From Breoghania sp. (lineage in GTDB: Bacteria > Pseudomonadota > Alphaproteobacteria > Rhizobiales > Stappiaceae), in NCBI RefSeq assembly GCF_030066895.1, contig NZ_JASJAV010000001.1:248001-312000 (forward strand): 64,000 bases of DNA, in the 5' to 3' direction. The notes beneath the pieces are model-generated. The model did no database searches, was not told the DNA's origin, and was given only the letters and a program-made list of their open reading frames with translations. How positions within the stretch are numbered: position 1 is the stretch's first letter; each line of letters opens with the position of its first letter. Positions 35,254 through 48,246 of this stretch are shown here, piece by piece. A program made the translations under genes and the position numbers.

Positions 35254-36416
35254 ATGAAAAAACTCCTTGCCGCGATCGGCCGCTTCATGAAACGACCCGT
35301 CGCGATTGGCGGAGCAGGCGTCTTCACCATTGTTGGCATAGCCATCGGAGTCGTCGGCTATATCGGCTTCCACACTGCTCTGAAAATGAGCACATCCACC
35401 GAGTTCTGTATCAGTTGCCACACGATGCGGGACAACAATTTCGAAGAAGACAAGACAACTATCCACTACAAGAATCCCGTCGGCGTGCGTGCCGAGTGCT
35501 CCGATTGTCACGTTCCCAAAGCCGGTTGGCCGCTTTACAAGGCCAAGATCATGGTCGCGCGCGATGTCTGGGGCGAGCTCACGGGATCCATCGACACTCG
35601 CGAAAAATTCGAAAGCGAACGGCTGCGTCTGGCGAAAATCGTCTGGGCCGAAATGGAAGCCAACGATTCAGCGCAGTGCCGCAGTTGTCATTCCTTCGAA
35701 TCCATGGACTTCGAACATCAGAAGCCGAATGCGGCGAAAATGATGAAAAAGGCCATGACAGAAGGCGATACCTGCATCGATTGCCACAAGGGCATCGCCC
35801 ACCACCTGCCGGATATGTCAAGCGGTTACAAATCGATGTTTAAGGACATTGTCGCCAAGGCTCCCGACAATCGCGGTGCGGACACCCTCTACGCGATGAA
35901 CACGACCGAGCTTTACGACAAGAAACCTGCGGATGACAGCGCTCGCGCGGCCGGCAACATCCTGCCGCTGACCAAGGTCCACGTCGAAGAGCGTGACGGC
36001 GACTGGATGAAGGTCACGATCAAGGGCTGGATGCAGGAAGGCATGGAACGCGTGCTGGTCAAGGAGATGGGCGCCGCCTGTTCATGGCCACCGTGACGCC
36101 GGCAATGGCGGAGAACGCCAAGATCGATGCCACGAAGACCGATCCCGATACGGACCTGAACTGGAAGGAAGGCGAGATCACCGTCTGGACCAAGGCGGAC
36201 GCCTTCACCTCCGACGAAACCGGCATGAGCGACTACGGCTCGGAAATGTACAGCGCCGCCTGCGGTGCCTGTCACAGTGCCCCCGCGCCCGACCACTTCC
36301 TCGCCAATCATTGGATGGGCATCATCAAGGACATGAAGGGCAATACCGCGCTCAGCAAGGAAGAGGTCCGGTTCCTGCAGAACTACCTCCAGACCCACGC
36401 CAAGGACATGCCTTAG
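35254..36416 (+). pseudogene. torC: TorC-type pentaheme cytochrome c, frameshifted
   Basis: Membrane-anchored quinol-oxidising cytochrome that feeds electrons to TMAO reductase. An N-terminal anchor helix (VGYIGF region) precedes four heme motifs of the NapC/NirT domain (CISCH, CSDCH, CRSCH, CIDCH). After a linker the fifth heme, CGACH, lies in the TorC-specific C-terminal domain. One missing C near 36080 (GCCGCCTGTTC, expected GCCGCCCTGTTC) separates this domain from the rest, so the chain would stop after about 280 residues. A one-base slip in a C run is the only lesion seen. Confidence 0.88.
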
Positions 36417-36494
36417 CAAAGTTGAACTCCCCTTTCTGGATCTCTACGGCCCCGTTCGGGAGAGGTCCCTTCCCCTTCGAAGTGAGTTCCGTTC

Positions 36495-37156
36495 ATGACC
36501 ACTACCCAAGCTCTTTCCGACCCAGATTTCGCCGAAGCTCTCGTCACGATGAGCGGACTTTTCGGTGTGCCGCTGGAACTGTCCGATATCGAGGACATTC
36601 ATCGTCCCCTGGATGAAGGCCCGCTTGCCGCACTCGCCCGCATCCCGCAGTTGCACGCTCAGATCCAGAACCTGCGCGACCGGACGCTTAACCTCGGCGA
36701 TCCCAAGACTACGGAGATCGAACTCAACAAGGAGTTCTGCCTGCTGTTTCTGGGGATCGGCGGATTCTGGGGATCGGCGGACCGAAATCCGTACTGCCTT
36801 ACGAGTCCGCCTATCTCGGCGACGGACGCCTGTTTCAGCAGCCCGCCGCCGACATGGCGAAGCTGCTGCAAAAGCAGGGCCTCGCCCCGGCAGCAGACTT
36901 CCCCGAAGCCCCCGACCATCTGGTGCTTGAACTCTCCCTTCTGGAAGAGACGATGCGACTGGCCGGACTGACGGGGGAAGAAGACGATATCGACGTCATC
37001 CACAATGTGCACAAGCGCCTGTGCGGCTGGGTCCCTACCTTCGCATCCGCCTGTGAAGCTTTCGACCGCATCGGCTTCTACGCCAATGCGTCGCAGATCC
37101 TCGAAACCCTTCTCAAACTGCCCCTGCCCTGCCCCGAAGCCGCAACGGCTGACTGA
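36495..37156 (+). pseudogene. torD: TorD-type chaperone, broken by a 17-bp duplication
   Basis: All-helical chaperone that inserts the molybdenum cofactor into TorA and guards its Tat signal. N-terminal half MTTTQALSDPDFAEALVTMS to FCLLFLGIGG, C-terminal half PKSVLPYESAYLGDGRLFQQ to LLKLPLPCPEAATAD. Between them a 17-bp exact tandem duplication shifts the frame. Removing one copy restores a continuous protein of about 214 residues. No other lesion is seen, so the event may be recent. Confidence 0.9.
36748..36781. repeat. 17-bp exact tandem duplication in torD
   Basis: TTCTGGGGATCGGCGGA is present twice without a gap (36748-36764, 36765-36781). Its length is not a multiple of three, so it is the frame-breaking lesion of torD. 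Confidence 0.95.
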
Positions 37157-37272
37157 AGCCTGCCAATACATCTGAAGACAAACCGGAATCCCACAAAAAG
37201 GAAATAAAGGGATCAGTCATAAGGACCTGACCGAAACTCGTCCGACGAACGCCCCGCCCCCTGAAACACTCA

Positions 37273-37306
37273 GAAGCTATCCCGCTACTGAAGCTATCCC
37301 GCTACT
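37273..37306. repeat. 17-bp exact tandem duplication upstream of torA
   Basis: GAAGCTATCCCGCTACT occurs twice (37273-37289, 37290-37306), directly before the ribosome-binding site AGGAG of the first torA gene. It lies in the torD-torA gap and would lengthen the leader only. Confidence 0.95.
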
Positions 37307-37323
37307 AAAGAGGAGAAATAGTT

Positions 37324-39782
37324 ATGACCGATACGCACCTGATGTCCCGCTCGTTGACGAGACGGCGTTTTCTGACCGCCACCTCGTCACTGGCGGCAGT
37401 GGGGTTTGCTGGCGCGAGCCTGCCGATGGGAGTTCGGCAAGCATCTGCGACTGGAGAGCAGATGATCCAGAGCGGCAGTCACTGGGGCGTTTTCAAGATG
37501 ACGGTCAAGGACGGCCTCGCCGCCTCCATCGAGCCCTGGGAGAAGGATCCTCATCCCAGCCACCAGCTTCCCGGCGTTTTGAACTCCATGTATTCCGCCA
37601 GCCGCATCCGGTATCCGATGGTACGGCGCGCCTATCTGGAAAACGGGCCGAAGGCAGAGCGTGACAGCCGCAGCGCAGGCGATTTCGTCCGCGCATCCTG
37701 GGACAAAGCCATTGAACTCGTGGCCAACGAGATCAAGCGCGTTCAGGACGAACACGACCCCTCCGGCATCTTCGCCGGCTCCTATGGCTGGAAGAGCCCC
37801 AGCAAGTTCCACAATTACCGCACGCTCGTTGCACGCACCATGAACACGCTCGGCGGCTATGTCGGCGGTACCAGCGATTATTCGACCGGCGCGGCGCAAG
37901 TCATCATGCCCCACGTTGTGGGCGGGCTCGAAGTCTACTCCCAGCAGACCTCCTGGCCGCTTCTGATCGAGAACACCGACACGCTTGTCTTATGGGGCGC
38001 GGATCCCCTCAAAACCTGCCAGATCGACTGGCTGATCCCCGATCACGGCGTTTACGACTACCTGAAAGCCTACAAGGACACGGGCAAGAAGATCATCTGC
38101 ATCGATCCGTTCCATTCGGAGACCGCCAAGATGACGGGTGCGGAGTGGATCGCGCCCAAGCCGCAGACGGATACGACGCTGATGCTCGGCATCGCCCACA
38201 CCGTCTATGAGGAAGGGCTGCACGACGAGGATTTCCTGTCGACCTACACGTACGGCTTCGACCAGTTCGTACCGTATCTGATGGGCGAAAAGGACGGCAC
38301 GCCGAAAAATGCGGAATGGGTGGCCGGGATCTGCGGCGTGCCCGCCGACAAGATCAAGGAACTGGCGCATCTGTTCGCCGGCAGCAAGACCATGCTGGCA
38401 AGCGGCTGGAGCATCCAGCGCATGCAACATGCAATACGGCGAACAGGCCCATTGGATGCTGGTAACACTGGCCTCCATGCTGGGCCAGATCGGAACGCCC
38501 GGCGGTGGCTTCGGCCTCAGCTATCACTATTGCTCCGGCGGAACACCGACGGCCAACGGCGTCTCCCTCCACGGCATCGGCAACGGCAAGCCGTCCGACG
38601 AGAATGCCCCCGAATGGCTCGCCTCTGCGGGCGCGGCAAGCATTCCGGTGGCCCGCATCGTCGACATGCTGGAGGACCCCAGCGGCGAGTTCGAATTCAA
38701 CGGCGCGAAGATGACCTACCCCGATAGCCGGCTGGTCTATTGGGTCGGCGGCAATCCCTTCTCGCACCATCAGGACCGCAACCGGATGGGCGAGGCATGG
38801 AAGAAGATCGAGACCTTCGTCGTCCACGATTTCCAATGGACGGCGACCGCCCGTCACGCCGATATCGTGCTGCCGGCAACGACCTCCTACGAACGCAACG
38901 ATATCGAACAGATCGGCTCCTATTCCAATCTGGGCATCGTCGCGATGAAGAAGGTCGTCGATCCGATTCGACATCTTCGCGGCCATCTGCGCCAAGCTCG
39001 GCAAGGAGAAGGAATTCACCGAGGGCAAGTCGGAGATGGACTGGATCAAGTCCCTCTACGACACGGCATCTAGCACCGCCCAGACCAAGAGCATCGATTT
39101 CCCGTTGTTTGACGACTTCTGGGAAGCGGGCTCTGTCATCTAAGATGTACCTGACGTCAACAAGGACTTCATCCGCTTTTCGGAATTCCGCGAGAACCCT
39201 CTGCTCAATCCGCTGGGAACGCCGACCGATCTCATCGAGACTTACTCGAAGGCGATCGAGCGGATGAACTATGACGATTGCCCCCCTCACCCGACCTTCC
39301 TCGCGGCCAAGGAACTGACGGGCGTTGAGGGCACGAAGTATCCACTGCACGTGAATGCTTCGCACCCCAATGACCGCCTCCACTCGCAGCTCTGCGGAAC
39401 CCTGTGGCGCAAGGACTATGCGATCGGTGGACGCGAGCCTTGCGTGATCCATCCTGACGATGCGGCCAAGCGCGGCATCAAGGACGGCGATCTCGTGCGC
39501 GTCTTCAACGATCGCGGCCAGATCCTGACCGGCGCGCGGATCTCCGAGGACACCATGCCCGGCGTGATCCGCATCTATGAGGGCGGATGGTACACCCCCT
39601 CGGACCCGCTGAAGGAAGGCTCGCTTGATACCTATAGCGACGTGAACGTGCTGACGTTCGATGTCGGCACCTCGAGGCTCGCCCAGGGCAATTGCGGCCA
39701 TTCTGCCGCCGCTGATGTCGAAAAATTCACCGGAACGCCGTCGGAGGTCACCGTTTTCACAACCCCTGCAGTGGCTGAATAG
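37324..39782 (+). pseudogene. torA: TMAO reductase catalytic subunit (first torA), broken
   Basis: Periplasmic molybdopterin enzyme reducing trimethylamine N-oxide. A twin-arginine signal is seen at TRRRFLTATSSLAAVGFAG. The body matches the DMSO/TMAO reductase family (SHWGVFKMTVKDG, HPSHQLPGVL, ASYERNDIEQIG-like loop) and ends in a pterin-binding domain (HPNDRLHSQLCGTLWRKDY). Lesions: a 7-bp duplication at 38421-38434 that shifts the frame, a deletion and frame change near 38965 (DPI to FDIFAAI), and TAA at 39141-39143. A strong ribosome site (AGGAG) precedes the ATG. About 819 codons in the ancestral frame. Confidence 0.92.
38421..38434. repeat. 7-bp exact tandem duplication in torA
   Basis: CATGCAA is repeated back to back. 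Deleting one copy restores QRMQYGEQAHWM, so this duplication is the first lesion of the gene. Confidence 0.9.
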
Positions 39783-39963
39783 ACCCGGAACGACCTACGA
39801 GTCAGCGACTGTCGCCGCCCCGCCCACGATCGGCCTGAAGACCGATCAACCTCGAAGCGAGGGGCTGCGTCACCGGCTCACCTCCCCTCCTTGCCGGTAT
39901 ATCCGTCGACACCCCACGGTGGAACGCGGCTCCTCGCTTCGCAAGAAATTGGAGAAGCAGTCG

Positions 39964-42332
39964 ATGTCAACTAAGAGCTTGATTTTCCATTCGCTATCAC
40001 GCAAACGATTTCTCGTATCCTCTGCCTCCCTGGCCGCATTGAGAGCCGCAGGCACTGTTCTGCCGGGACACGTCACGCGTGCGCTCGCAGCCGGAGAGGA
40101 CAAGGAGGTTTTGTCCGCATCACACTGGGGAGCATTTTACGGCAAGGTCGAGGATGGGCGCTTCGTGAGCCTGCGCTCGTGGAACAAGGATCCGTTCCCC
40201 AACCAGGCCGTTCACGGCGTTCAGGACGTGGTCTACAACGCCGGCCGCATCAGGTACCCGATAGTAGTGCACCTCTCCTATCTGGAGAACGGCCCCAAGG
40301 CGGAGCGCGAGAGCCGCGGCGCCGGTGACTTCGTCAAGGTGTCCTGGGACACCGCACTCGATCTCGTCGCCAAGGAGATCACCCGCCTTCAGGACAAGGA
40401 AGGCCCCTGGGCGATCTATTCCGGCACCTATGGCTGGCAGAGCTCGGGACTGCCAACAACTCGCAGGCCATGCTCAAGAAGCTGATGAACCTGACGGGCG
40501 GCGCATTCTTCTCCACCGGCGACTATTCCAAGGGCACGCTGGCGGGCATCATGCCCTACATCATGAGCCAGATCGACGCCGAGGGCCCGCAGACCAGCTA
40601 TCTCTCGATCCTCGAGAACGCCGATCAGATCGTGTTCTGGGCCTGCGATCCCTGGAAGAACAACCGGATCGCCTATTCCCCGCCGGATCACGGCGAGCAT
40701 CTCTTCTTCGACGAACTGAAGAAGAAAAGCGACATCAAGAAGCTCTTCATCAACCCGATCCGCAGCGAGCTGTGCAAGGCGACCGACGGCGAATGGATCG
40801 CCGCGCGTCTCCATGCCGATATCCCGCTCGCCCTCGGCATCTGCCATGCGCTTCTCACCGAAGACCTGTACGACAAGGACTTCATCGAGAACTACACCTA
40901 CGGCTTCGAGACCTTCGCCGACTATCTGATGGGCAAGGGCTGGGACAAGATCGAGAAAACGCCGGAATGGGCGGCCGAGCAGTGCGAGGTTTCCGCCGAC
41001 AAGATCCGTGAACTGGCGCACAGCTTCGTCTCCGGGCGCACCATGCTGATCTCCGGCTGAACCCCGCAGCGCATGCAGCACGGCGAACAGTGGGTGTGGA
41101 CCTCTTCATCACGCTCGCCTGCATGATCGGTCAGATCGACCTGCCGGGCGGTGGTTTCTGCCAGCGCTACCACCTCGACAATCCGGGAGGGAGCTCCCCA
41201 GTCGAACGGCCCGGCTCTCGGCAGCTCCGTCAATCCCGGCAAGCAGTTCGAGCACAATAGCGAAACGCACCTCTATCCGGACGTGAAAATGACCTACTGG
41301 ACGAGCGGCAACCCATTCCACCATCATCAGGACCGCAACCGGATGCGCGAAGCCTGGAAGAAGTTCGGACGGTCGTCGTCCATGACTACCAGTGGATCGC
41401 AACCGCGCGCTTTGCCGATATCGTGCTGCCCGCCACCACGACGGCGGAACGCAACGACATCGATCGCATCGGCTCGGTGGCGAACAAGGCCATTCTGCGG
41501 ATGGCCAAGATCATCGACCCGGTCTTCGAAGCCCGCAAGACTACGACATCTTCACCGATCTCGCCGGCCGGCTGGGCGTCAAGGACGCCTTCACCGAAGA
41601 CAAGTCCGAACAGGACATGATCAAGGAGATCTACGAGCAGGCCCACGAACTGGCCGCGAAGAGGAACGTCGAGATGCCTGTTTTCGACATCTTCTGGGAA
41701 GAGGGCATCGTCGAATTCGAGGTTCCGGAAGAAAACCTGAGGCGCGTTCGCTACGCAGACTTCCGCGAAGACCCGCTGATGAACATGATGCCGACGGCGA
41801 CCGGCAAGATCGAGATCGTCTCCAAGTACATCGAGAAGATGAACTACGACGATTGTCCTCCGCATCCTTCGTGGATCGAACCAATGGAATGGCTGGGCAT
41901 GAAGGACAAGACCTATCCTGTCCATCTCAGCTCCAACCACCCGGACTGGCGCATGCACTCGCAGCTCTGCTCGACCACGGTGCGCGAGATCTACGCCGTC
42001 AACAACCATGAACCCCGTGCCTGATCAACTCCGATGACACCGCCGCGCGCGGTATCAAGGACGGCGACATTGTGCGGATCTTCAACGGTCGCGGCCAGAT
42101 CCTCGCCGGGGCGAAGGTCTCCGACGATATCCGCCCGAGCGTGATCCAGGTGCAGGAAGGTGCCTGATACGATCCGGAGGACGTCGGCGACCCGAACGTG
42201 CTGACGATCGACATCGGGACCTCGCGCCTGGCTCAGGCCACCTCGACTCACACCTGCATGGTGCAGTTCGAGAAGTTCACCGGCGAAGTTCCGGAAGTGA
42301 CTGCCTTCGTCGCGCCTACTGCCGCTGGGTAG
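39964..42332 (+). pseudogene. Second TMAO/DMSO-type reductase, heavily broken
   Basis: Paralogue of the upstream torA gene, with its own Tat signal (SRKRFLVSSASLAALRAAG) and ribosome site GGAG. It is in the same operon-like run. Lesions found: one-base losses near 40453, 41105, 41370 and 41548; a 4-bp GGGA duplication at 41185-41192; TGA for Trp at 41058-41060 (LISG-W-TPQRMQHG) and 42165-42167 (EGA-W-YDPED); and an indel near 42018. Regions still readable include SYLSILENADQIVFWACD and HPDWRMHSQLCSTTVRE. It may be a TorZ-like or DMSO-type enzyme; substrate is not certain. More decayed than the first copy. Confidence 0.9.
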
Positions 42333-42342
42333 CAGATCGCGG

Positions 42343-42391
42343 GAGCTGCCGGGCCGGCATCGTCGGTCACCCGGCCCGGCAGAGCTCTTTT
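42343..42391 (+). terminator. Terminator at the end of the tor operon
   Basis: GCCGGGCCG and CGGCCCGGC form a nine-base perfect stem, extended by GAGCT/AGCTC with one bulged base, around a 15-base loop, then TTTTA. It begins eleven bases after the last tor stop. Confidence 0.8.
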
Positions 42392-42550
42392 ATTGACCGG
42401 TCATCCACGCCGATGGCCCGTTCCGGCCGGCCCTGTAGCTTTTCAGTTGCATATCATCGGCTGCGATTTTTCCGCGCCGCACCAAGTAGATTGACATATG
42501 CCCCGCCGCGCGCTCGCCTAAGGTCAGCGCGCGTTGAAGCATGGCTGTGA

Positions 42551-44071
<1,521 letters not shown>

Positions 44072-44075
<4 letters not shown>

Positions 44076-44494
44076 GGCTCGTCATTGTCTCGCCTCTGCA
44101 AATCGTCGTCGACGAACCGAACATTGCGTCGCTTCGCGCCGAAGATGCCAGCGGAAGTTTCGGGATCCTGCCCGGACATACCGATTTTCTGACCAGCCTC
44201 ACCGTTTCCGTTGTGCGATGGCGAAACCGGGACGGCAAGCGCCATTTCTGCGCCGTTCGCAGCGGAGTCCTAACCGTTTCCGACGGAACGACGGTTTCCA
44301 TCGCCACCAGAGAGGCCGTTCCCGGCGATGATCTGGATACACTCGACACGATCGTGATCGAACGCTTCCGCAGCGAACTCGCTGTCGAGCGTACGCAGAA
44401 CGTGGAGGCGATACGGCTCCATCTCGACATGATCCGGCGGCTTGTCGCCCGCGCCAAGGGACGTCCGCATGCGGGACCGGAGGGCATGGGATGA
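44072..44494 (+). CDS. atpC: N-ATPase F1 subunit epsilon
   Basis: 140 residues, start overlapping the atpD stop (ATGA). The beta-sandwich segment [20 protein letters not shown] and the turn [16 protein letters not shown] are typical of epsilon subunits. It is one of two reading frames of the operon that remain open; without the other subunits it cannot act. Confidence 0.85.
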
Positions 44495-44766
44495 GCGATA
44501 CGGCGAAAGACGACAAGCTCGTCAAACAGATCCAGCTCCGTCAGAAGCGCGAACACCGAGGGCACGGCGACGTCCCGATCTCGCGCAGATTGGCGCAGAT
44601 CGGTGTCCTCGGCTGGATCGTCGTCACACCGATGCTCGTGGGGATTTTCGTCGATCGCTAGATCGATCGCACCTTCGAGACCGGGATCTTCTGGACCGCG
44701 CCGCTTCTCATGATCGGACTGGTGCTCGGATGCTGGTTTGCCTGGAAATGGATGAATACCGCATGA
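44491..44766 (+). pseudogene. atpQ: N-ATPase AtpQ (AtpI-like) membrane protein, nonsense
   Basis: Two-helix membrane protein characteristic of N-ATPase operons. It starts [23 protein letters not shown] at 44659-44661 stands where a Trp is expected (FVDR-W-IDRTFETG). The frame is otherwise continuous to the overlap with atpR, so a single G to A change accounts for the loss. Confidence 0.85.
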
Positions 44767-45064
44767 CACTCTCCTTTCCCGTTCCGCTCGCAGATCCTTC
44801 GGCCCTCCCGACCCTCACCGCCTTCTTCGCCTTCGGCGCGGTTCTGGGCGCGGGCTACTTCTCCGTATTGCGGGTGAGCGCACGTCTCTTTGCCGGACAT
44901 TCCCATCTTGCCGCCGAAGGACTGACGGCTGCCAGACTGATCGTCCTGCCGTCTGCCCCTATTTCGTCAGCCGGGCAGGCGCACTGCCGCTTCTGATAAC
45001 CGCGCTCGGCCTTGTCACCGCACACTGGGCGATCATGCGCCGCTTTTCCAGGAGCAGCCCATGA
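44763..45064 (+). pseudogene. atpR: N-ATPase AtpR membrane protein, frameshifted
   Basis: Three-helix protein found only in N-ATPase operons and proposed to help c-ring assembly. MTLSFPVPLADPSALPTLTA reads to AARLIVL; a one- or two-base change near 44955 then shifts the frame, and the alternative frame gives PYFVSRAGALPLLITALGL to RRFSRSSP. It overlaps atpQ and atpB by ATGA junctions. Confidence 0.8.
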
Positions 45065-45758
45065 ACTAGCCTCTGGAAACCGTCGCCCTCATCCATCTCG
45101 GACCCGTTCTCATTACGGAAGCGGTGCTTGTTACATGGCAATCATGCTGTTTCTCGGCCTGAGAAGTGCTCTTGCCACGCATTCCCTTTCCCTGAAACCA
45201 TCGAACGTGCAGGCGGCGCTGGAACTCGTCGTGGAAACCCTCGACATCCAAATCCGCGAAGCGGCGGGAACCGCGCCGGAAACCTATCGCGCCTTCATTG
45301 GCACGCTCTTCGTCTACATTCTCATCGCCAACTGGACATCCCTCATCCCTGGCGTGGAGCCGCCAACCGCCCATCTGGAGACGGATGCGGCCCTTGCAAC
45401 GCTCGTCTTCGTCTCGGTGATCTGGTTCGGTGCGCGCGCGAACGGCCCGAGCGGCTATCTGAAGACCTTCGCCTCCCCCAACCCGGTGATGATCCCGCTC
45501 AACGTCCTAGAAAGCCTGACCCGCGTCTTCTCAATGTTCGTGCGCCTGTTCGGCAACATCATGAGCGGGGTCTTCGTGGTCGGTATCGTCGCGTCGCTGG
45601 CTGGGCTCCTCGTCCCGATCCCGCTGATGGCGCTCGATATGCTGACCGGGGCCGTCCAGGCCTACATCTTCGCGATCCTGGCGCTTGTTTTCATAACCGC
45701 CGCGGCGGCGGAAGCCGGACCGCACGCCAAACATCCTCAAAAAGGAGACCGTTCATGA
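45061..45758 (+). pseudogene. atpB: N-ATPase subunit a, broken
   Basis: Stator channel of the membrane sector, carrying the conserved arginine (FVRLFGNIMSG). TAG is the third codon (MN-stop-PLETVALIHLG) and a G is missing near 45136 (VLVTW to AIMLFLGL). The following helices read continuously. Reinitiation at an internal ATG would lose the first helix. Confidence 0.85.
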
Positions 45759-46000
45759 ACTGGCAGGCCTTTATCTCGATCATCGGCGCAAGCGTCGCCG
45801 TCTCCTTCGGTGCTATCGGACCGGCTCTGGCCGAAGGACGCGCAGTCGCGGCCGCCATGGACGCCATCGCCCGGCAACCGGAAGCGGCGAACACGATTTC
45901 CAGAACCCTCTTCGTCGATCTGGCGATGATCGAGACCATGGCGATCTACTGCCTCGTCATCGCGTTGCTTCTGCTTTTCGCCAACCCGCTGATTGCCTGA
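45755..46000 (+). CDS. atpE: N-ATPase subunit c
   Basis: 81-residue rotor-ring subunit with two helices. Helix one has GPALAEGRAVAAAMDAIARQ and helix two MIETMAIYCLVIALLL, so each hairpin has a glutamate in both helices, as in other N-ATPases. FVDLAMIETM carries an Asp where Gly is usual; this may be a drift mutation. The frame is open but the operon is otherwise dead. Whether the family uses Na+ or H+ is not decided here. Confidence 0.85.
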   Translation: MNWQAFISIIGASVAVSFGAIGPALAEGRAVAAAMDAIARQPEAANTISRTLFVDLAMIETMAIYCLVIALLLLFANPLIA

Positions 46001-46004
46001 CGCC

Positions 46005-46739
46005 ATGAACTTCGATTGGTGAACCTTCGCCATCCAGGCGGCCAACGTCCTTGTCCTCATCTGGATCTTGCGCCGCTTCCTGTGGAAGCCGGTCGCCGTG
46101 ATCATCGAGGAACGTCGTGCTGCAAGCGAATCCACGATCGCGCAAGCCAATGCACAAGCCCGTGCCGCGGACGAGGCGCGCGCCGAGGTTGAACACATCC
46201 GCAAAGGGCTCGCCGAAGAACGCGAGACGGCTCTTGCCGAGGCGCACGCCGACGCCGACGAAGTACGAAGAAACCTGCTCACCAAGGCCAAGGAAGACGC
46301 GGATAAGATACGGGAGCAAGCCTCGGAGAGCATCGAAACGGACCACCAGGTCGCGCGAAAGGAGGCCATAAACGAGGCTGGCGCCCTCGCGCTCGATATC
46401 GCAATCAAGCTCGCAAACCACCTGAAGGCTCCCGTCGTGCGCGCCGCCTTTCTCGATGACCTTGCCACCGGAATCGCGGGCCTGCCGGAAGAAACCCGGC
46501 GCACCGTTGCCGTCAGTGATGGTGCCTTGCGCCTGATAAGCGCCGAAACACTCGATGAGAATGCACAAGAGGAGTGCCGTCGCCGGATTTCGGAAGCATT
46601 CGGTTGCTCCCCCGAGATGTCCTTCGCTGCAGACCCGGCACTAATCGAGGGGTTCGAGCTGCACGGCGCGCATTTCTCCATTCTCAACAGTTGGCGCGCC
46701 GATCTCGCCCGGATCGAAGAAAGCCTTCGCCATGAGTAA
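46005..46739 (+). pseudogene. atpF: N-ATPase subunit b, nonsense at codon 6
   Basis: Peripheral stalk subunit: one N-terminal membrane helix (AANVLVLIWILRRFLWKPVA) and a long coiled coil. The start reads MNFDW then TGA at 46020-46022 in place of a second Trp, and the remaining 238 codons are open to the overlap with atpA. One G to A change is sufficient. Confidence 0.9.
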
Positions 46740-48246
46740 CAACAACACCGCCGATAGCTGGCTGAGCCATGCCCGAAAGCGCCTTGAAACGGTAGAACCC
46801 GGGCCGAAGGCGGAATAGATCGGCCGTGTCGAGGAGGTGGGCGACGGCGTGGCGCTCGTGTCGGGTTTACCCAATGCCCGGCTTGACGAACTTCTGCGTT
46901 TCGACAAGGGCGCCTTCGGCTTTGCCCAGACGCTCGACAAGAATCTGATTGGCTGCGTCCTGCTGGACAGCGCCGACACGATCGAGGCGGGTGACATCCT
47001 GCGCGAAACAAGCGAAGTGGTGCGTGTACCCGTGGGCCCGCCCCTTCTCGGCCGCGTGATCGACCCGCTCGGCCGCCCACTCGATGACAAGGGCGAGATC
47101 GAAACAGACGAATTCCATTCAGTAGAATGCCCCGCGCCCGCGATCATCGACTGGGATCTCGTGATAGCACCGGTTCAGACAGAACTTCTTTCCATCGACA
47201 CGCTGTTCGCGCTCGGACGCGGCCAGCGCGAACTGATTGTCGACGACCGCGCCATTGGCAAGACGACCGTCGCCATCGACACGATCATCGCGCAGAAGAC
47301 GAGCGACATCTTCTGTGTCTACGTGGCCGTCGGTCAGAAGACCTCCAGCGTGCGTCGGACCATCGACGCAATCCAGACGCTCGCCGCGCCAGAGCGCTGC
47401 ATCACGGTTGTATCGGGATCGGCCAGCCCTCCCGACCTGCAATGGCTGGCACCGTTCGCGGGCTTCACCATGGCGGAGTATTTTCGCGATCGCGGTCAGC
47501 ATGCGCTGATCGTGATCGACGATCTAACCAAACACGCCGCGACCCACCGTGAAATCGCGCTTCTGACCCGCCAATCTCCGGTCCGAAAGGCCTATCCGGG
47601 CGACGTCTTCCACGTTCACGCCAGGTTGCTGGAGCGCGCGGCGAAGCTTAGCGCGGAGCGCGGCGGCGGCTCGCTGACCGCCCTGCCGATTGCGGAAACG
47701 GATGTGGGAAACCTGTCTGCCTACATTCCGACCAACCTGATCTCGATCACCGACGGACAGATCGTCATCGACGCAAAACTCTTTCAGGAAGGACAGAAAC
47801 CGGTGGTCGATGTTTCCCTGTCGGTCAGCCGTGTGGGCGGCAAGACGCAAAGCCCCGCCTTGCGCGAAGAAGCGAAATCTCTACGGCTCGACTATGCACA
47901 GTTTCTTGAGATGGAGATGTTCACGCGTTTCGGCGGCGTGCCGGACAAGCGTGTCCGTGCCCAACTGACACGCGGCGAACGCATCCGCACCATCCTGAAA
48001 CAGCCCCCGCATGCGCCCTTGCGTCTGGCAGATGAGGTCGCACTCGTCGTCGCCGTTCAGGAAAGACTGCTGGACACAGTCCCGGTCGACCGAATTCCGG
48101 CCTTTCGCGAAGCCCTGCCCTCCGCACTCGATAATCATGCTCCGGATGCCGTGGCCATGATGGAGAAGACCAGCACGCTTGATGACGAGACGCGCGCCTC
48201 TCTCCTGACCGCGCTCCGAAAGCTGACGGAGCGGTTTGCACCATGA
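46732..48246 (+). pseudogene. atpA: N-ATPase F1 subunit alpha, nonsense and altered P-loop
   Basis: Non-catalytic nucleotide-binding subunit. TAG at codon 29 (46816-46818; [16 protein letters not shown]) is followed by a 475-codon open frame. The P-loop reads DDRAIGKT, whereas the family has GDRxTGKT; the first Gly has become Asp and the Thr an Ile. Reinitiation could make an N-truncated chain, but the P-loop change argues that selection is gone. Confidence 0.88.
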
